Assembly: GCF_005796225.1 (NCBI RefSeq)
Contig: NZ_VAHO01000012.1
Span: forward strand, 57,647 to 121,646
Reading direction: 5' to 3'
Source: Pseudarthrobacter sp. NamE5
GTDB lineage: Bacteria > Actinomycetota > Actinomycetes > Actinomycetales > Micrococcaceae
DNA: 64,000 nt
In this document: positions 54,016 through 63,236 of the stretch, in pieces
How positions within the stretch are numbered: position 1 is the first letter of the stretch
Layout of the letters: each line of letters opens with the position of its first letter
Made by a program: the position numbers and the translations under genes
Notes under the pieces: model-generated
What the model was told of the DNA's origin: nothing
What the model saw: the letters and a program-made list of their open reading frames with translations, nothing else
The model's database searches: none

Positions 54016-55785
54016 ATGTCTGAATCCGTTAACTTGCCCGCCCTCGGTGAGAGCGTCACCGAAGGAACCGTCACCCGCTGGCTGAAGCAGGTAGGTGACC
54101 GGGTAGAGGTGGACGAGCCCCTGCTCGAAGTTTCCACCGACAAAGTAGACACTGAAATCCCCTCTCCTGTAGCTGGCGTGATTGAGGAAATTCTGGTTGC
54201 CGAGGACGAGACCGCCGAGGTAGGCGCTCCCCTGGTCCGCATCGGTGACGGCTCCGCCAACGGTTCTGGTGCACCCACGGAAGAGGCGCCGGCCGCGCCT
54301 CCCGCCGAGGAAGCTCCGGCGCAGGAGGCCCCCGCCGCCGCACCTGCACAGGAAGCCCCCGCCCAGGAAGCTCCCGCACCTCAGGCCCCTGCCGCCGGCG
54401 GCGGCGAAGGCCACGAGGTTACCCTGCCTGCCCTGGGCGAGAGCGTCACCGAAGGCACCGTCACCCGCTGGCTGAAGGCCGTCGGCGACACCGTGGAGGT
54501 GGACGAGCCCCTGCTGGAGGTCTCCACCGACAAGGTGGACACCGAGATTCCGTCCCCTGTCGCGGGAACGCTCCAGGAGATCCGCGTCAACGAGGACGAG
54601 ACCGCAGAGGTTGGTTCCGTCCTGGCAGTCATCGGTTCCGGTGCCGCCGCGGCTCCCACCGAAGCGCCGTCCACCGAGGCACCGGCCCAGGAAGCCCCCA
54701 AGGCTGAGGCACCGAAGGCTGAAGCCCCTGCGCCTGCACCCGCCGCGGCACCGGCTCCCGAAGCTCCCAAGCCAGCCCCCGCGGCAGCACCCGCTCCCGC
54801 TGCAGCACCGGCATCTGCGCCCGCAGCAGCCGAGGCTCCTGCAGCAGGCGGTTCCGAGTCCGGCTACGTGACTCCCCTGGTCCGCAAGCTGGCCAACCAG
54901 CACGGCGTGGACATCGCCTCGCTCTCGGGCACCGGCGTCGGCGGCCGTATCCGCAAGCAGGATGTGCTGGCCGCGGCGGAAGCCAAGGCAGCACCGGCTG
55001 CCGCTCCCGCAGCAGCCCCGGCCGCGTCGGCGCCTGCCGCTCCCAATGGCGCCGTTTCCTCCCTGCGCGGCACCACGCAGAAGGCTCCGCGCATCCGCCA
55101 GGTCATCGCCCGGCGCATGCGTGAATCCCTGGAGATCTCCACGCAGCTGACCCAGGTTCACGAAGTGGACATGACCAAGGTGGCCAAGCTCCGTGCCCGT
55201 GCCAAGAACTCGTTCCAAGCACAGAACGGCACCAAGCTGACATTCCTGCCCTTCATCGCCAAGGCTGTGGCCGAGGCCCTCAAGCAGCACCCCAAGCTCA
55301 ACGCTGCCTACGATGAGGAAAAGCAGGAAATCACGTACCACAACGCCGAGCACCTGGCCATCGCCGTCGACACCGACAAGGGCCTCCTGGTCCCGGTCAT
55401 CAACGACGCCGGCAACCTGAACCTCGCCGGACTGGCCGGCAAGATCGCCGACGTCGCAGCACGTACCCGCGACGGCAAGATTGGCCCGGACGAGCTCTCC
55501 GGCGGCACGTTCAGCATCACCAACATCGGCTCGGTGGGCGCCCTGTTCGACACCCCGATCATCAACCAGCCGCAGGTGGGCATCCTGGGCACCGGCGCCA
55601 TCGTCAAGCGCCCCGTGGTGGTTTCCGACGAGAACGGCGACGACTCGATCGCCATCCGCTCCATGATGTACCTGTCGCTGACGTACGACCACCGCCTGGT
55701 GGACGGTGCGGACGCAGGCCGGTTCCTCCAGACCCTGAAGGCCCGCCTTGAAGAGGGCGCCTTCGAAGCTGACCTGGGGCTGTAG
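54016..55785 (+). CDS. sucB: 2-oxoglutarate dehydrogenase E2 component (dihydrolipoamide succinyltransferase), two lipoyl domains
   Basis: A 589-residue E2. Two nearly identical lipoyl domains have their lipoylated Lys at K43 and K173 (both in [12 protein letters not shown]), separated by Ala/Pro/Glu-rich linkers. The peripheral-subunit-binding domain is [34 protein letters not shown], and the acyltransferase core has [12 protein letters not shown] and the catalytic [21 protein letters not shown] precedes the ATG. Actinobacterial sucB genes often carry duplicated lipoyl domains. It could alternatively serve pyruvate dehydrogenase; the E2 class (SucB versus AceF) rests on context and length. 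Confidence 0.93.
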   Translation: MSESVNLPALGESVTEGTVTRWLKQVGDRVEVDEPLLEVSTDKVDTEIPSPVAGVIEEILVAEDETAEVGAPLVRIGDGSANGSGAPTEEAPAAPPAEEAPAQEAPAAAPAQEAPAQEAPAPQAPAAGGGEGHEVTLPALGESVTEGTVTRWLKAVGDTVEVDEPLLEVSTDKVDTEIPSPVAGTLQEIRVNEDETAEVGSVLAVIGSGAAAAPTEAPSTEAPAQEAPKAEAPKAEAPAPAPAAAPAPEAPKPAPAAAPAPAAAPASAPAAAEAPAAGGSESGYVTPLVRKLANQHGVDIASLSGTGVGGRIRKQDVLAAAEAKAAPAAAPAAAPAASAPAAPNGAVSSLRGTTQKAPRIRQVIARRMRESLEISTQLTQVHEVDMTKVAKLRARAKNSFQAQNGTKLTFLPFIAKAVAEALKQHPKLNAAYDEEKQEITYHNAEHLAIAVDTDKGLLVPVINDAGNLNLAGLAGKIADVAARTRDGKIGPDELSGGTFSITNIGSVGALFDTPIINQPQVGILGTGAIVKRPVVVSDENGDDSIAIRSMMYLSLTYDHRLVDGADAGRFLQTLKARLEEGAFEADLGL

Positions 55786-55800
55786 CAGGCAAAACGCATG

Positions 55801-55845
55801 ACGGCGGTGCAGGCAACGGTGGGAAACACCGGCCTGCACCGCCGT
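55801..55845 (+). terminator. Terminator of sucB
   Basis: A perfect 14-bp stem ACGGCGGTGCAGGC (55801-55814) / GCCTGCACCGCCGT (55832-55845), with an inner CGGTG/CACCG stem. It lies 15 bp after the sucB stop; a short TTT follows at 55851. Confidence 0.88.
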
Positions 55846-55856
55846 CGGCGTTTAAC

Positions 55857-55873
55857 TACTACAAGCTGTAGAA
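55857..55873. promoter_or_regulatory. Distant BlaI-type operator at the promoter of the 116-residue membrane protein
   Basis: TACTACA-N3-TGTAGAA differs from the cydA-proximal operator by one base in its arms (A for T at position 2). It ends 8 bp before a -10-like TACACT (55882-55887), so it covers the -35 position. This is the only such box outside the cyd-blaI region found by eye. Confidence 0.65.
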
Positions 55874-55881
55874 CGAATGGC

Positions 55882-55894
55882 TACACTGGTCCCA
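55882..55894 (+). promoter_or_regulatory. -10-like element for a leaderless gene
   Basis: TACACT (55882-55887) is followed after 6 nt by the ATG at 55894, with no ribosome site between, so transcription would start at or next to the start codon. The -35 position is occupied by the BlaI-type operator. Confidence 0.5.
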
Positions 55895-56244
55895 TGAACA
55901 TCGTCTATAACATCATGGTTTTCCTGCACATCGTCGGCGCCGCCATGATCGTCGGCATCTGGATCGGCCAGATGAAGAAACCCACGGTCCACCCCCGCCA
56001 GTTCGACGGTGCCATGCTCCAGCTGCTGACCGGCATCGCGCTGATGGGGCTGATCCCCGCCCTGGACATGGACGCCAACTACGCCAAGCTGGGCATCAAG
56101 TTCGCCATCGGCCTCGCCGTCGGTGTACTGGCGTTCATTGGCCGCCGCAAATACAAGAAGGGCGAGGCTGTGGGCACTGGCCTGGCCCACGGCGTGGGGG
56201 GGCTCGCCTTGCTTAACATCGCCATCGCCACTCTCTGGCGGTAG
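55894..56244 (+). CDS. Small membrane protein under a BlaI-type operator
   Basis: A 116-residue protein with four hydrophobic segments (about 3-23, 40-57, 65-85 and 97-115). The first carries His in FLHIVGAAMIVGIWIGQ, an arrangement reminiscent of CopD/SirB-type membrane proteins but not diagnostic. A basic cytoplasmic loop GRRKYKKGE connects helices 3 and 4. The start is ATG at 55894; the frame is open upstream, but those codons overlap the terminator and operator. The operator suggests co-regulation with cydABDC. No function is assigned; a haem, copper or respiratory role is only a hypothesis. Confidence 0.75.
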   Translation: MNIVYNIMVFLHIVGAAMIVGIWIGQMKKPTVHPRQFDGAMLQLLTGIALMGLIPALDMDANYAKLGIKFAIGLAVGVLAFIGRRKYKKGEAVGTGLAHGVGGLALLNIAIATLWR

Positions 56245-56264
56245 CGGCGGGCTGTGGAAGACGT

Positions 56265-56297
56265 GACGGCGGCGCTCCCCCGGTGGGCGCCGCCGTC
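56265..56297 (+). terminator. Terminator of the small membrane protein gene
   Basis: Arms GACGGCGGCGC (56265-56275) and GCGCCGCCGTC (56287-56297) form a perfect 11-bp stem 20 bp after the stop codon, with no long T-run. Confidence 0.75.
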
Positions 56298-56431
56298 GGC
56301 GTTAATGCCTTTCGGTCATAATCCTCTGACAGCGGACACCCGGTGCACCCGGACGGTGAAGTCCATAGGATGGGACACGGCGGGGTTGAGGCAGCGGCCT
56401 GCCCCGGTACACATCGATTTGAGGAGTGAAC

Positions 56432-56860
56432 ATGGCAGCAACACGTTCAGCAAATGCAGTATGGAACGGCAATCTGACGGAAGGTGCTGGAACCACCAGC
56501 CTGGCCACCTCGGGCCTGGGCACGTTCGATGTCACCTGGAAGGCCCGCACGGAAGCGGCCAACGGCAAGACCAGCCCGGAGGAACTTATCGCCGCAGCCC
56601 ATGCCGCCTGCTTCTCCATGGCCTTCAGCAATGAACTCGCCAAGGCGGGACACACCCCGGAGGAAGTGCGCGCCAAGGCTGACGTGACGTTCGTTCCGGG
56701 CACCGGCATCACCGGCAGCCACCTGACCGTCTCAGCCACGGTGCCTGGCATCTCCGAGGACGAGTTCCAGAAGATTGCCGGCGAAGCCAAGGTGGGCTGC
56801 CCGGTCTCGGGTGCCCTGGCAAGCATCGACATCACCATGGACGCCACACTGGAGTCCTGA
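56432..56860 (+). CDS. OsmC-family peroxiredoxin
   Basis: A 142-residue OsmC/Ohr thiol peroxidase. The two catalytic Cys are in AAHAACFSMAFS and AKVGCPVSGAL, the standard pair for peroxide reduction; the segment TSPEELIAAAHAACFSMA is family-defining. It detoxifies organic hydroperoxides using dihydrolipoamide or other thiols, fitting its place near lpdA and sucB. ATG at 56432 is 5 nt after GAGGAG; an in-frame GTG at 56426 lies inside that ribosome site. Confidence 0.92.
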   Translation: MAATRSANAVWNGNLTEGAGTTSLATSGLGTFDVTWKARTEAANGKTSPEELIAAAHAACFSMAFSNELAKAGHTPEEVRAKADVTFVPGTGITGSHLTVSATVPGISEDEFQKIAGEAKVGCPVSGALASIDITMDATLES

Positions 56861-56876
56861 TCCTCCATTGACACTG

Positions 56877-56915
56877 AAGGCCCTGCCCGCCGGATTCTCC
56901 GGCAGGCAGGGCCTT
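56877..56915. terminator. Shared terminator between OsmC and tricorn protease genes
   Basis: AAGGCCCTGCC (56877-56887) and GGCAGGGCCTT (56905-56915) form an 11-bp stem with a further CCGG/CCGG inner pairing. It sits between two convergent genes with T/A tails on both sides, so it likely works in both directions. Confidence 0.85.
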
Positions 56916-56931
56916 TCCCTGTTACAGTGCC

Positions 56932-59900
56932 TTACTTGCCCTGGCTGCGCGCAGGCAACGGAGCCGGCCTGAGCAGGCGGTACCCTTCACGGGCCGGCGG
57001 CCTGTCCGTTGGCAGCTCCTGGATCATTTCCTTTAGGGCACCGATGCCGTACTCCAGCTGGGGGTCCCGGCCGGCGGCGTAGGCATGCGGCGGATACGTG
57101 ACTTCGATGTCCGGGTCCACGCCGTAGTTCTCAACGCTCCAGCCCACTCCGCCGCCGAACCACGTAGCGTACCGGGGCTGTGTCACCCCGGTGCCGTCAG
57201 CAAGGGCGAACCGGTTGTCGATGCCCACTACACCGCCCCAGGTACGCGTGCCGATAACCGGTCCGATGCCCCGCAGCTTTGACACCTGGGTGATGATGTC
57301 ACCGTCGGAGCCGGCGAATTCGTCGGCCAGGATGATCACGGGGCCGCGCGGCGCGTGGTGCGGGTACGTCCGCGGCTTCTCGCCGCGGGGCATGCTCCAG
57401 CCCGTGACCTTGCGGCCGATGAGTTCGGCCACCAGCTGCGAGGTGTGGCCGCCGCGGTTGCGCCGGACGTCAACAATGAGGCCGTCCAGGCCCGTTTCGG
57501 TGTCCAGGTCACGGTGGAGCTGGGCCCAGCCGTTCGCCATCATGTCCGGGATGTGCAGGTAGCCGAACTTGCCGCCGGATGCTTCACGGACCGTGCGCCG
57601 GTTGGCGGCCACCCACTCCTGGTAGCGCAGGCGTTCCTCGTCCTTGACGGGCACGACGGCGACCCGGCGCTGGGTGCCTGCTGCGGCTCCGTGCGCCGAA
57701 CCGTTGAGGAGGGTCAGTTCCACGGCACGGCCCGCCGCGCCCACGAGCTGCATGGCCGGTGTGACGCTTTCCGACAGCGGCACGCCGTCGACCGCCAGCA
57801 GGATGTCGCCCGCCTTGGCGCCCACACCCGGCCGGGTCAGCGGCGAGGTGGCCAGCGGATCGGACGATTCGCCAGCGAGAATGCGCGTGATTTCCCAGCC
57901 CGCTGCCGTGTACGTTAGATCGGCGCCCAGCCGGCCCTGGCCGTGACTGCCGTTCTCGGTGACAAGCGCAGGGCGGACATACGCGTGGGAGGTGCCCAAC
58001 TCGCCGTGCAGCTCCCAGAGGAGGTCCACCAGGTCATCGTGCGAGCCCAGGCGACCCACGAGGGGACGGTAGCGCCGGTAGACGGAGTCCCAGTCCTGTC
58101 CTGCCATGTCCTCTGCCCAGAAGAAGTCCCGCTGCAGGCGCCAGGCCTCATCGAACGCCTGGCCCCACACACTGAGCGGGTCCATCATCACCCGGATGCG
58201 GCCAAGGTCCACCTTGACCAGCTTTCCGGATTCCTCATCCGCCTTGGCATCGGCGGGAACCACCGTGACCTGCTTGTCCGAGATCAGCACCACTTTGCTG
58301 CGGTCCCCCGACAGCCGGTAGCTGTCCAGCGCGTCCACCAGGGTGGACTGCTTCCGCCGGCCAAGGTCGAACCGGACCAGGCTGGGACGGGCGTCCTTGT
58401 CCTCGTGGCTGGCCTTGCCGTCACCGGTCACGCCGGCCAGGGCCCAGTCGAGCCACAGCAGCGCCCCGTCGGCGGCTGTCAGGGAGGTGTAGTTGCCCTG
58501 CGCCACGGGGACGGTGATGACCCGGTGGGCGAGGCCCTCGGGATCCACCCGGACCTCCGGTGCCGTCTGGGCGCCGTCGTCCGTCCCCTTTCCGCCTGCT
58601 CCTCCGGTGGCTGCCGCCTCTTCCCCCGGGGCGTCCACGCCAGGGCCGAAGGGCGACGGCGTATCGGCTGACAGTGCCACGAGGTACGGCTTGATGGGGC
58701 TGGGGAAGGAGAGGTCGAAGGAGTGCCCGTCATAGACCGGATCAAAGCTGCGGTTGGAAAGGAATGCCAGGAATTTCCCGTCGGCCGTGAACGCCGGAGA
58801 CGTGTCGCAGAAGCGGCCGTCCGTTACGTCCACCGGGCCGGCAGCAGGCTCCGCCATGTTGGCCAGCCTCAACCGGCTGCGTGAACCGAACGAGGTGACC
58901 GGCTCAGACCAGGCCAGCCACTGCGAGTCCGCCGACCAGGCGAGGTCAGCAATGGTGCCCTCGCCGATGCTGGCGACGAGGACGATTTCACCCGTACGGG
59001 TGTCCGCCACAAAAATCTCGCCGAAGGAGGTGCCAAGGGCAATTCTCAGCCCGTCGGGGCTCGCCTCGAGGGCGCTGGCCCGGGACGGCCTGGGGAAAGC
59101 GACGCGGGTTGCAGTGGGGCCGGCCTGTGCTTCCGCAGCGGAGGCGTCCGAGTCGGGCGCGACATCTGCCTGCTCATCGGAGGCAGCCGGTGCAGGGCTC
59201 CCGGCCAGCACGGCTGCACCCGCTGCGGGAACGGGCTGCGGCAGCACCACTGCGTCCTCGTGGGCCGCTTCGGCAGCAGGGCGGCTGTCCTTGACCCGTT
59301 CGGCGGGGCCGCCCTCCATGGGCGGAACCCCGGCAGGGTGCGGCACGGGGGCGGCAATGTCCTTGATATACAGCGCCTCCACACCGTCGTGGTCCGCGAC
59401 GTAGGCAATCCTGCCGTCGCCGAGGGGCCTGGGCAGCCGGGCCCGGACGCCGGGTGCTGCCTCGATGATGCGGGAGGGTCCGTCCTTGTGGCGGAGCCAG
59501 TGGATGGTGCCGTGCGCTTCAACTGCGCTGGCCGCGCCCTTCGTATCCGGCACCACTGCGCCTAGGTGCTTGCTGGTCTTGAGCAGGGCAGGGCGCCTGG
59601 ACTGGGAAGCAGAACCGAGGGTGATATCGAGAAGGACGGCGTCGGAACCGAGGTCATGCAGCACCCACAACTCACCGGCCGACTCGAATATGACGCGCTT
59701 GCCGTCCGTGGCTGCATGCCGGACATAGAAGTCCTCGTGGTCCGTGTGCCGGCGCAGGTCCTTTCCGTTGGGAAGGACCGAATAGAGGTTGCCGTAGCCT
59801 TCGTGGTCCGAAAGGAAGGCGATCCGGCCATCCACCCACATGGGATCGGCAAGGTTGCCGTCCAGGTCCGCAAGCAGGCGCTCGAACTCGCCGTTGCCGT

Positions 59901-60432
59901 CCGTGTCGATCCACAGCTTTCCTGCCGTTCCGCCGCGGTAGCGCTTCCACCAGGCCGGTTCGCGGGACAGCACGCTGCCCACCACCACGGGGCGTTCGTC
60001 ACCCACTTCAGGGCCAAACGCCACGGACTCAACCGGCCCGAACGGGAGTTCTTCGGCCCAGCCGCCTCCTAGCGGGACACTGTAGGCGTGTGTGTGCCTG
60101 CTTTCCGCCTGCCGGAACGCGCTGGTCACCACCACGGAACCACCGGCAGTGAAGCCCTTGACCCTGGTGGTGCTGTGGCCGAAGTAGGTCAGCTGCCGGT
60201 ACCCGCCGCCGTAGACCTCTGCCGATACCACTTCAGGGGCCGTTCCCTGCACGACCGTCCACACCAGCCGCTTCCCGTCAGGAGTGAAGCGTGGGTTGCG
60301 GGCGGGCAGCTGGAGTGCTGAGACGCGCCAGGCGCGGCCGCCGCCCAGGGGCGCGATCCACACGTCGTCCTCGGCCACGAAGGTGACCAGGTCGCCGTGC
60401 AGATGCGGGAAACGAAAGTAGCTCGAAGTCAT
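56932..60432 (-). CDS. Tricorn-type protease (S41 family) with beta-propeller and PDZ domains
   Basis: An 1166-residue cytoplasmic protease. The N-terminal half has tricorn beta-propeller repeats (RNPRFTPDGKRLVW, GRIAFLSDHEGYGNLYSV, TSPAFTADGKFLAFLSNR), interrupted by an acidic Ala/Pro linker (about 390-460). A C1 domain, a PDZ domain (GAKAGDILLAVDGVPL) and the S41 catalytic domain follow, with His816 in GTSHAYVRP and Ser1042 in DEFAGSDGD, and the Glu region in VENYGVDPDIEV. It degrades peptides from Lon/Clp/proteasome. ATG at 60432 precedes TSSYFRFPHLHGD, the family start. No signal peptide. Confidence 0.92.
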   Translation of the reverse strand: MTSSYFRFPHLHGDLVTFVAEDDVWIAPLGGGRAWRVSALQLPARNPRFTPDGKRLVWTVVQGTAPEVVSAEVYGGGYRQLTYFGHSTTRVKGFTAGGSVVVTSAFRQAESRHTHAYSVPLGGGWAEELPFGPVESVAFGPEVGDERPVVVGSVLSREPAWWKRYRGGTAGKLWIDTDGNGEFERLLADLDGNLADPMWVDGRIAFLSDHEGYGNLYSVLPNGKDLRRHTDHEDFYVRHAATDGKRVIFESAGELWVLHDLGSDAVLLDITLGSASQSRRPALLKTSKHLGAVVPDTKGAASAVEAHGTIHWLRHKDGPSRIIEAAPGVRARLPRPLGDGRIAYVADHDGVEALYIKDIAAPVPHPAGVPPMEGGPAERVKDSRPAAEAAHEDAVVLPQPVPAAGAAVLAGSPAPAASDEQADVAPDSDASAAEAQAGPTATRVAFPRPSRASALEASPDGLRIALGTSFGEIFVADTRTGEIVLVASIGEGTIADLAWSADSQWLAWSEPVTSFGSRSRLRLANMAEPAAGPVDVTDGRFCDTSPAFTADGKFLAFLSNRSFDPVYDGHSFDLSFPSPIKPYLVALSADTPSPFGPGVDAPGEEAAATGGAGGKGTDDGAQTAPEVRVDPEGLAHRVITVPVAQGNYTSLTAADGALLWLDWALAGVTGDGKASHEDKDARPSLVRFDLGRRKQSTLVDALDSYRLSGDRSKVVLISDKQVTVVPADAKADEESGKLVKVDLGRIRVMMDPLSVWGQAFDEAWRLQRDFFWAEDMAGQDWDSVYRRYRPLVGRLGSHDDLVDLLWELHGELGTSHAYVRPALVTENGSHGQGRLGADLTYTAAGWEITRILAGESSDPLATSPLTRPGVGAKAGDILLAVDGVPLSESVTPAMQLVGAAGRAVELTLLNGSAHGAAAGTQRRVAVVPVKDEERLRYQEWVAANRRTVREASGGKFGYLHIPDMMANGWAQLHRDLDTETGLDGLIVDVRRNRGGHTSQLVAELIGRKVTGWSMPRGEKPRTYPHHAPRGPVIILADEFAGSDGDIITQVSKLRGIGPVIGTRTWGGVVGIDNRFALADGTGVTQPRYATWFGGGVGWSVENYGVDPDIEVTYPPHAYAAGRDPQLEYGIGALKEMIQELPTDRPPAREGYRLLRPAPLPARSQGK

Positions 60433-60504
60433 CGTTCGATCATAGTCAACCCCCTGCGGCCTGTCGGGAGGTGCCGCCGGGGACGCGGCGTGGTGAGATG
60501 GACC

Positions 60505-61437
60505 ATGCGCATCGTCATGGCCGGCGCCTCCGGGCTGATCGGCACCTCCATGTCAGCAAGCTTCCGGGACGCCGGACACCACGTCGTTACCCTGGTCAGG
60601 CGGGACGCCGCCTCCGCGGACGAAGTCCGGTGGGACCCCGCCGCGGGCCGGCTGGATCCGCAGGCTCTGGCCGGGGCGGACGCCGTGGTGAACCTCTCCG
60701 GAGCCGGCATCGGCGACAGGCCCTGGACCCGCAAACGCGTGGACGAGCTGTTCAGTTCACGCCTGGGACCTACCCGGACGCTGGCCCGGGCGATGCGGCA
60801 GCTGGATTCCCCGCCCGCAACCTTCATCAGCCAGTCCGGTGCCGGCTACTACGGTGATGCCGGGAACACCGTCCTGCGGGAAGGGGCACCGAACGGTTCC
60901 GGGACCCTGGCCCGGATCTGCAAGGAATGGGAGGAAGCAGCCCACGAGGTCCCTGATGGGGTGCGGGTGGTTGCCCCGCGGACCGGTGTGGTCCTCAGCC
61001 GGAAGGGAGGTGCCTTGGGAAGGCTGCTGCCGCTCATCCGCCTGGGTGTGGGCGGGCCGTTGGGAAACGGCCGGCAGTACTGGCCCTGGGTGACGCTGCC
61101 TGATGTAGCGGCGGCCTTCCTCTTCCTGTTGGACAGCCAGGTCAGCGGGCCGGTAAATCTGTGCGCTCCTGAGGAAGCCGACGTGAATGCGCTGGTGGCA
61201 GCCATGGCGCAGGCCCTGCACCGGCCCGCTGCCCTGCGGGTCCCCGCCCCGGTCCTCCGGCTGGTGATGGGCGGACTTGCCGAAGAACTCCTGCTGGCCA
61301 GCCAGCGCATGGAGCCCGCGGTGCTCCTGGAGGCAGGCTTCGGATGGCGGCATCCCGCGCTGGAGCAGGCCGCCCAGTGGGTTGCGGGCAAGGACCAGGA
61401 TGCAAGGGGCGTTAGCTTCCAGGAAGGATCTCGCTGA
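60505..61437 (+). CDS. TIGR01777 family SDR epimerase-like protein
   Basis: A 310-residue NAD(P)-dependent SDR-fold protein: Rossmann GASGLIGTSMS at the N-terminus, NLSGAGIGDRPWT, SQSGAGYYGDAG and RTGVVLSRKGGALGRLLPLI are TIGR01777 hallmarks. The protein starts at ATG 60505 (MRIVMAGASG); the frame is open to 60397 but overlaps the divergent tricorn gene. No ribosome site is visible; TGAGAT lies 5 nt upstream of the ATG. Its last 26 bp overlap the convergent kinase-like gene. The substrate is unknown. Confidence 0.87.
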   Translation: MRIVMAGASGLIGTSMSASFRDAGHHVVTLVRRDAASADEVRWDPAAGRLDPQALAGADAVVNLSGAGIGDRPWTRKRVDELFSSRLGPTRTLARAMRQLDSPPATFISQSGAGYYGDAGNTVLREGAPNGSGTLARICKEWEEAAHEVPDGVRVVAPRTGVVLSRKGGALGRLLPLIRLGVGGPLGNGRQYWPWVTLPDVAAAFLFLLDSQVSGPVNLCAPEEADVNALVAAMAQALHRPAALRVPAPVLRLVMGGLAEELLLASQRMEPAVLLEAGFGWRHPALEQAAQWVAGKDQDARGVSFQEGSR

Positions 61438-63073
61438 TCCTCCACCTGCCGTCCACAGCCACGAGCACCAGTCTGAGCTCAACCGGGCTGCCGGCAGTTC
61501 CCCTACGGACAACAGACCCCCGGGCGTCCCTCTCCTCGTAGGCGGAGGACCCGGAGAGCAGGCTGACCACAGCGTGGGCGGCCGTTGCGCCTTCTTCAGC
61601 CCGCAGGTCCTTGAGCGTACTGGAGAAGCCGGCGAGGACGTGGCCGGAGCTGCGAAGCTCTCCGGCTGTCCGCGCATCGGCCCGGGCTGCCGGCGAACCC
61701 TCCACGTTGACCTCGTCCAGCAGCTCGAAGCTTCCCCTGCTGAAAGCCAGGTCCCGCAGGGCACCTAGGCCAGCTACAGCTTGGGCCGGGTCAGCCGACC
61801 GCGCCTGTTTGCGGGCGGCCGCGGCAAAGTCAGGCTCACTGTTCGCGCCGGAGGATTCCCGCGCTGCTGCAGCCGTGGCAGCCGCTTCAGGGTTGACAGC
61901 AGCGGAACCCGGTGCCTGCGCGGATTCGGCAGGCGGCCCTGCCGCCCCTGCCAGCCACCAGGCTCCGGCCGCCGCCGCTGCGGCAACAGCCGGAAGGACG
62001 GTGCACAGCAGACGTTTCAGGCTTCGCGGGTTCCGGCCCACTTTCCCTGCATGCCTGCCGCGGGAGGGACGCAGGTTCCGATCCCGCTGCGGAAACGGCA
62101 TCCGCGGCACCGAGAAAGGCACGCGGGGCCACGCGGCCGTTGCCAGCCGCCTGCCCGCCGACCGGAACTTCTCGCGGCCTCTTCCCAGGCGCGACGGTGC
62201 AGGAACATGCCGGCGGGTCAGCAGCTCCGGTATCACCGTCGGATGGACCGAGGCCGCCAGGTCCAGCGGCAGGGGCGCTGCGCTGCGGTACACGGCCGCG
62301 GCCAGCGCCGCTGCATTAGGGCGTTCCCTCCGGTTCTCGTTGAGTCCCCACTCCAGCGCGGCGGCCAGCTCCCGCGGGACCTCCGGGACCAGGAGGGACA
62401 GCGGTGGCCGGTCGGCAGTCCTGGGCGGCGCATGGCCTGTGAGGCAGAACCACCCAAGCGCCGCCGCAGAGTAGACGTCGCGCTCGGGCTGCAGGCCGCG
62501 CACTGCATCGATCGGGGCAGGATCCACGAAGCCAGGGGTGCCGGAATTCCTTGCGCCACCAGGGTCCCCCAGCATCCGGGCAATGCCGACGTCGGACAGC
62601 AGCGGTTTTCCCTGCCCCGTGAACAGGACGTTTCCAGGGGAGACATCCGAATGGGTGAACCCTTTGTGATGCAGGTAGCTGAGCGCCTGGGCTATGGGCG
62701 TCAGCACCGTCACGGTTTCACCGACGCTGAGCTTTCCGCGGCCGGCCACCAGCGAGGCAAGGGAACCACCGGGTGCGTAGTCCATCACCAGCGCAGTGCC
62801 GGTGCCATGGACGCCTGCCGTTGGGACGGCGTCGCGGGCCCTGACCAGGTGCTGGTGGTCCAGGACCGAAAGGATCCGGATCTCACGCCGCACGGCGTCC
62901 TCGCTCATGGCTTCCGCACCCCGTGCCCTTCCGCTACCGGGTCCGAAGCACTTCAGCGCGCAGTCCCGCCCGGTGCGCTGGTCCTTTGCAAGCCAGACTG
63001 ACGCGCTTCCGCCAACGCCCAGCAGCCGTCCGACGGCGAAACCCGGCACCTCCGGTGCCTGCAAATCCTCCAT
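61412..63073 (-). CDS. Membrane-anchored Ser/Thr protein kinase-like protein with degenerate catalytic motifs
   Basis: A 553-residue PknB-type protein: kinase domain 1-265, a Pro/Arg-rich juxtamembrane region, one membrane helix at about 355-379 and an extracytoplasmic Ala-rich domain ending in a beta-strand segment (LVLVAVDGRWRISEIL). The glycine loop is GVGGSA (19-24) and the ATP-Lys is K41 in CALKCF. The HRD loop reads HSDVSPGN (141-148) with Ser145 where Lys is expected, and DFG is DVG (161-163). Asp143, Asn148 and Asp161 are kept, so weak activity or a pseudokinase are both possible. It may sense an extracellular ligand. Confidence 0.88.
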   Translation of the reverse strand: MEDLQAPEVPGFAVGRLLGVGGSASVWLAKDQRTGRDCALKCFGPGSGRARGAEAMSEDAVRREIRILSVLDHQHLVRARDAVPTAGVHGTGTALVMDYAPGGSLASLVAGRGKLSVGETVTVLTPIAQALSYLHHKGFTHSDVSPGNVLFTGQGKPLLSDVGIARMLGDPGGARNSGTPGFVDPAPIDAVRGLQPERDVYSAAALGWFCLTGHAPPRTADRPPLSLLVPEVPRELAAALEWGLNENRRERPNAAALAAAVYRSAAPLPLDLAASVHPTVIPELLTRRHVPAPSRLGRGREKFRSAGRRLATAAWPRVPFSVPRMPFPQRDRNLRPSRGRHAGKVGRNPRSLKRLLCTVLPAVAAAAAAGAWWLAGAAGPPAESAQAPGSAAVNPEAAATAAAARESSGANSEPDFAAAARKQARSADPAQAVAGLGALRDLAFSRGSFELLDEVNVEGSPAARADARTAGELRSSGHVLAGFSSTLKDLRAEEGATAAHAVVSLLSGSSAYEERDARGSVVRRGTAGSPVELRLVLVAVDGRWRISEILPGS

Positions 63074-63111
63074 AGGTCATGTCTAACCCAATCCCGTCCT
63101 GCGTGCAGAAG

Positions 63112-63120
63112 TTATCCACA
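63112..63120. other. DnaA-box-like 9-mer
   Basis: TTATCCACA exactly matches the canonical DnaA box, in the divergent gap between the kinase-like gene and lipB. Only this one was noticed, so it is not an origin. It may be chance or a local DnaA-regulated site. Confidence 0.3.
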
Positions 63121-63236
63121 GGCCCCGGCCGGCCGCGTTAAGGTCCGGGCCGAATCACCGTGATGCACTCCCCGGGGCCGGGTGAGCTTAAGCACTAAAC
63201 CCGGCGGAGGACGTCAACCGGTCTAAGCTGGTTGCC

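Noticed and set aside
63112..63120. A replication origin near lipB
   Set aside because: A single DnaA-box match with no cluster, no AT-rich unwinding region and no dnaA/dnaN nearby.
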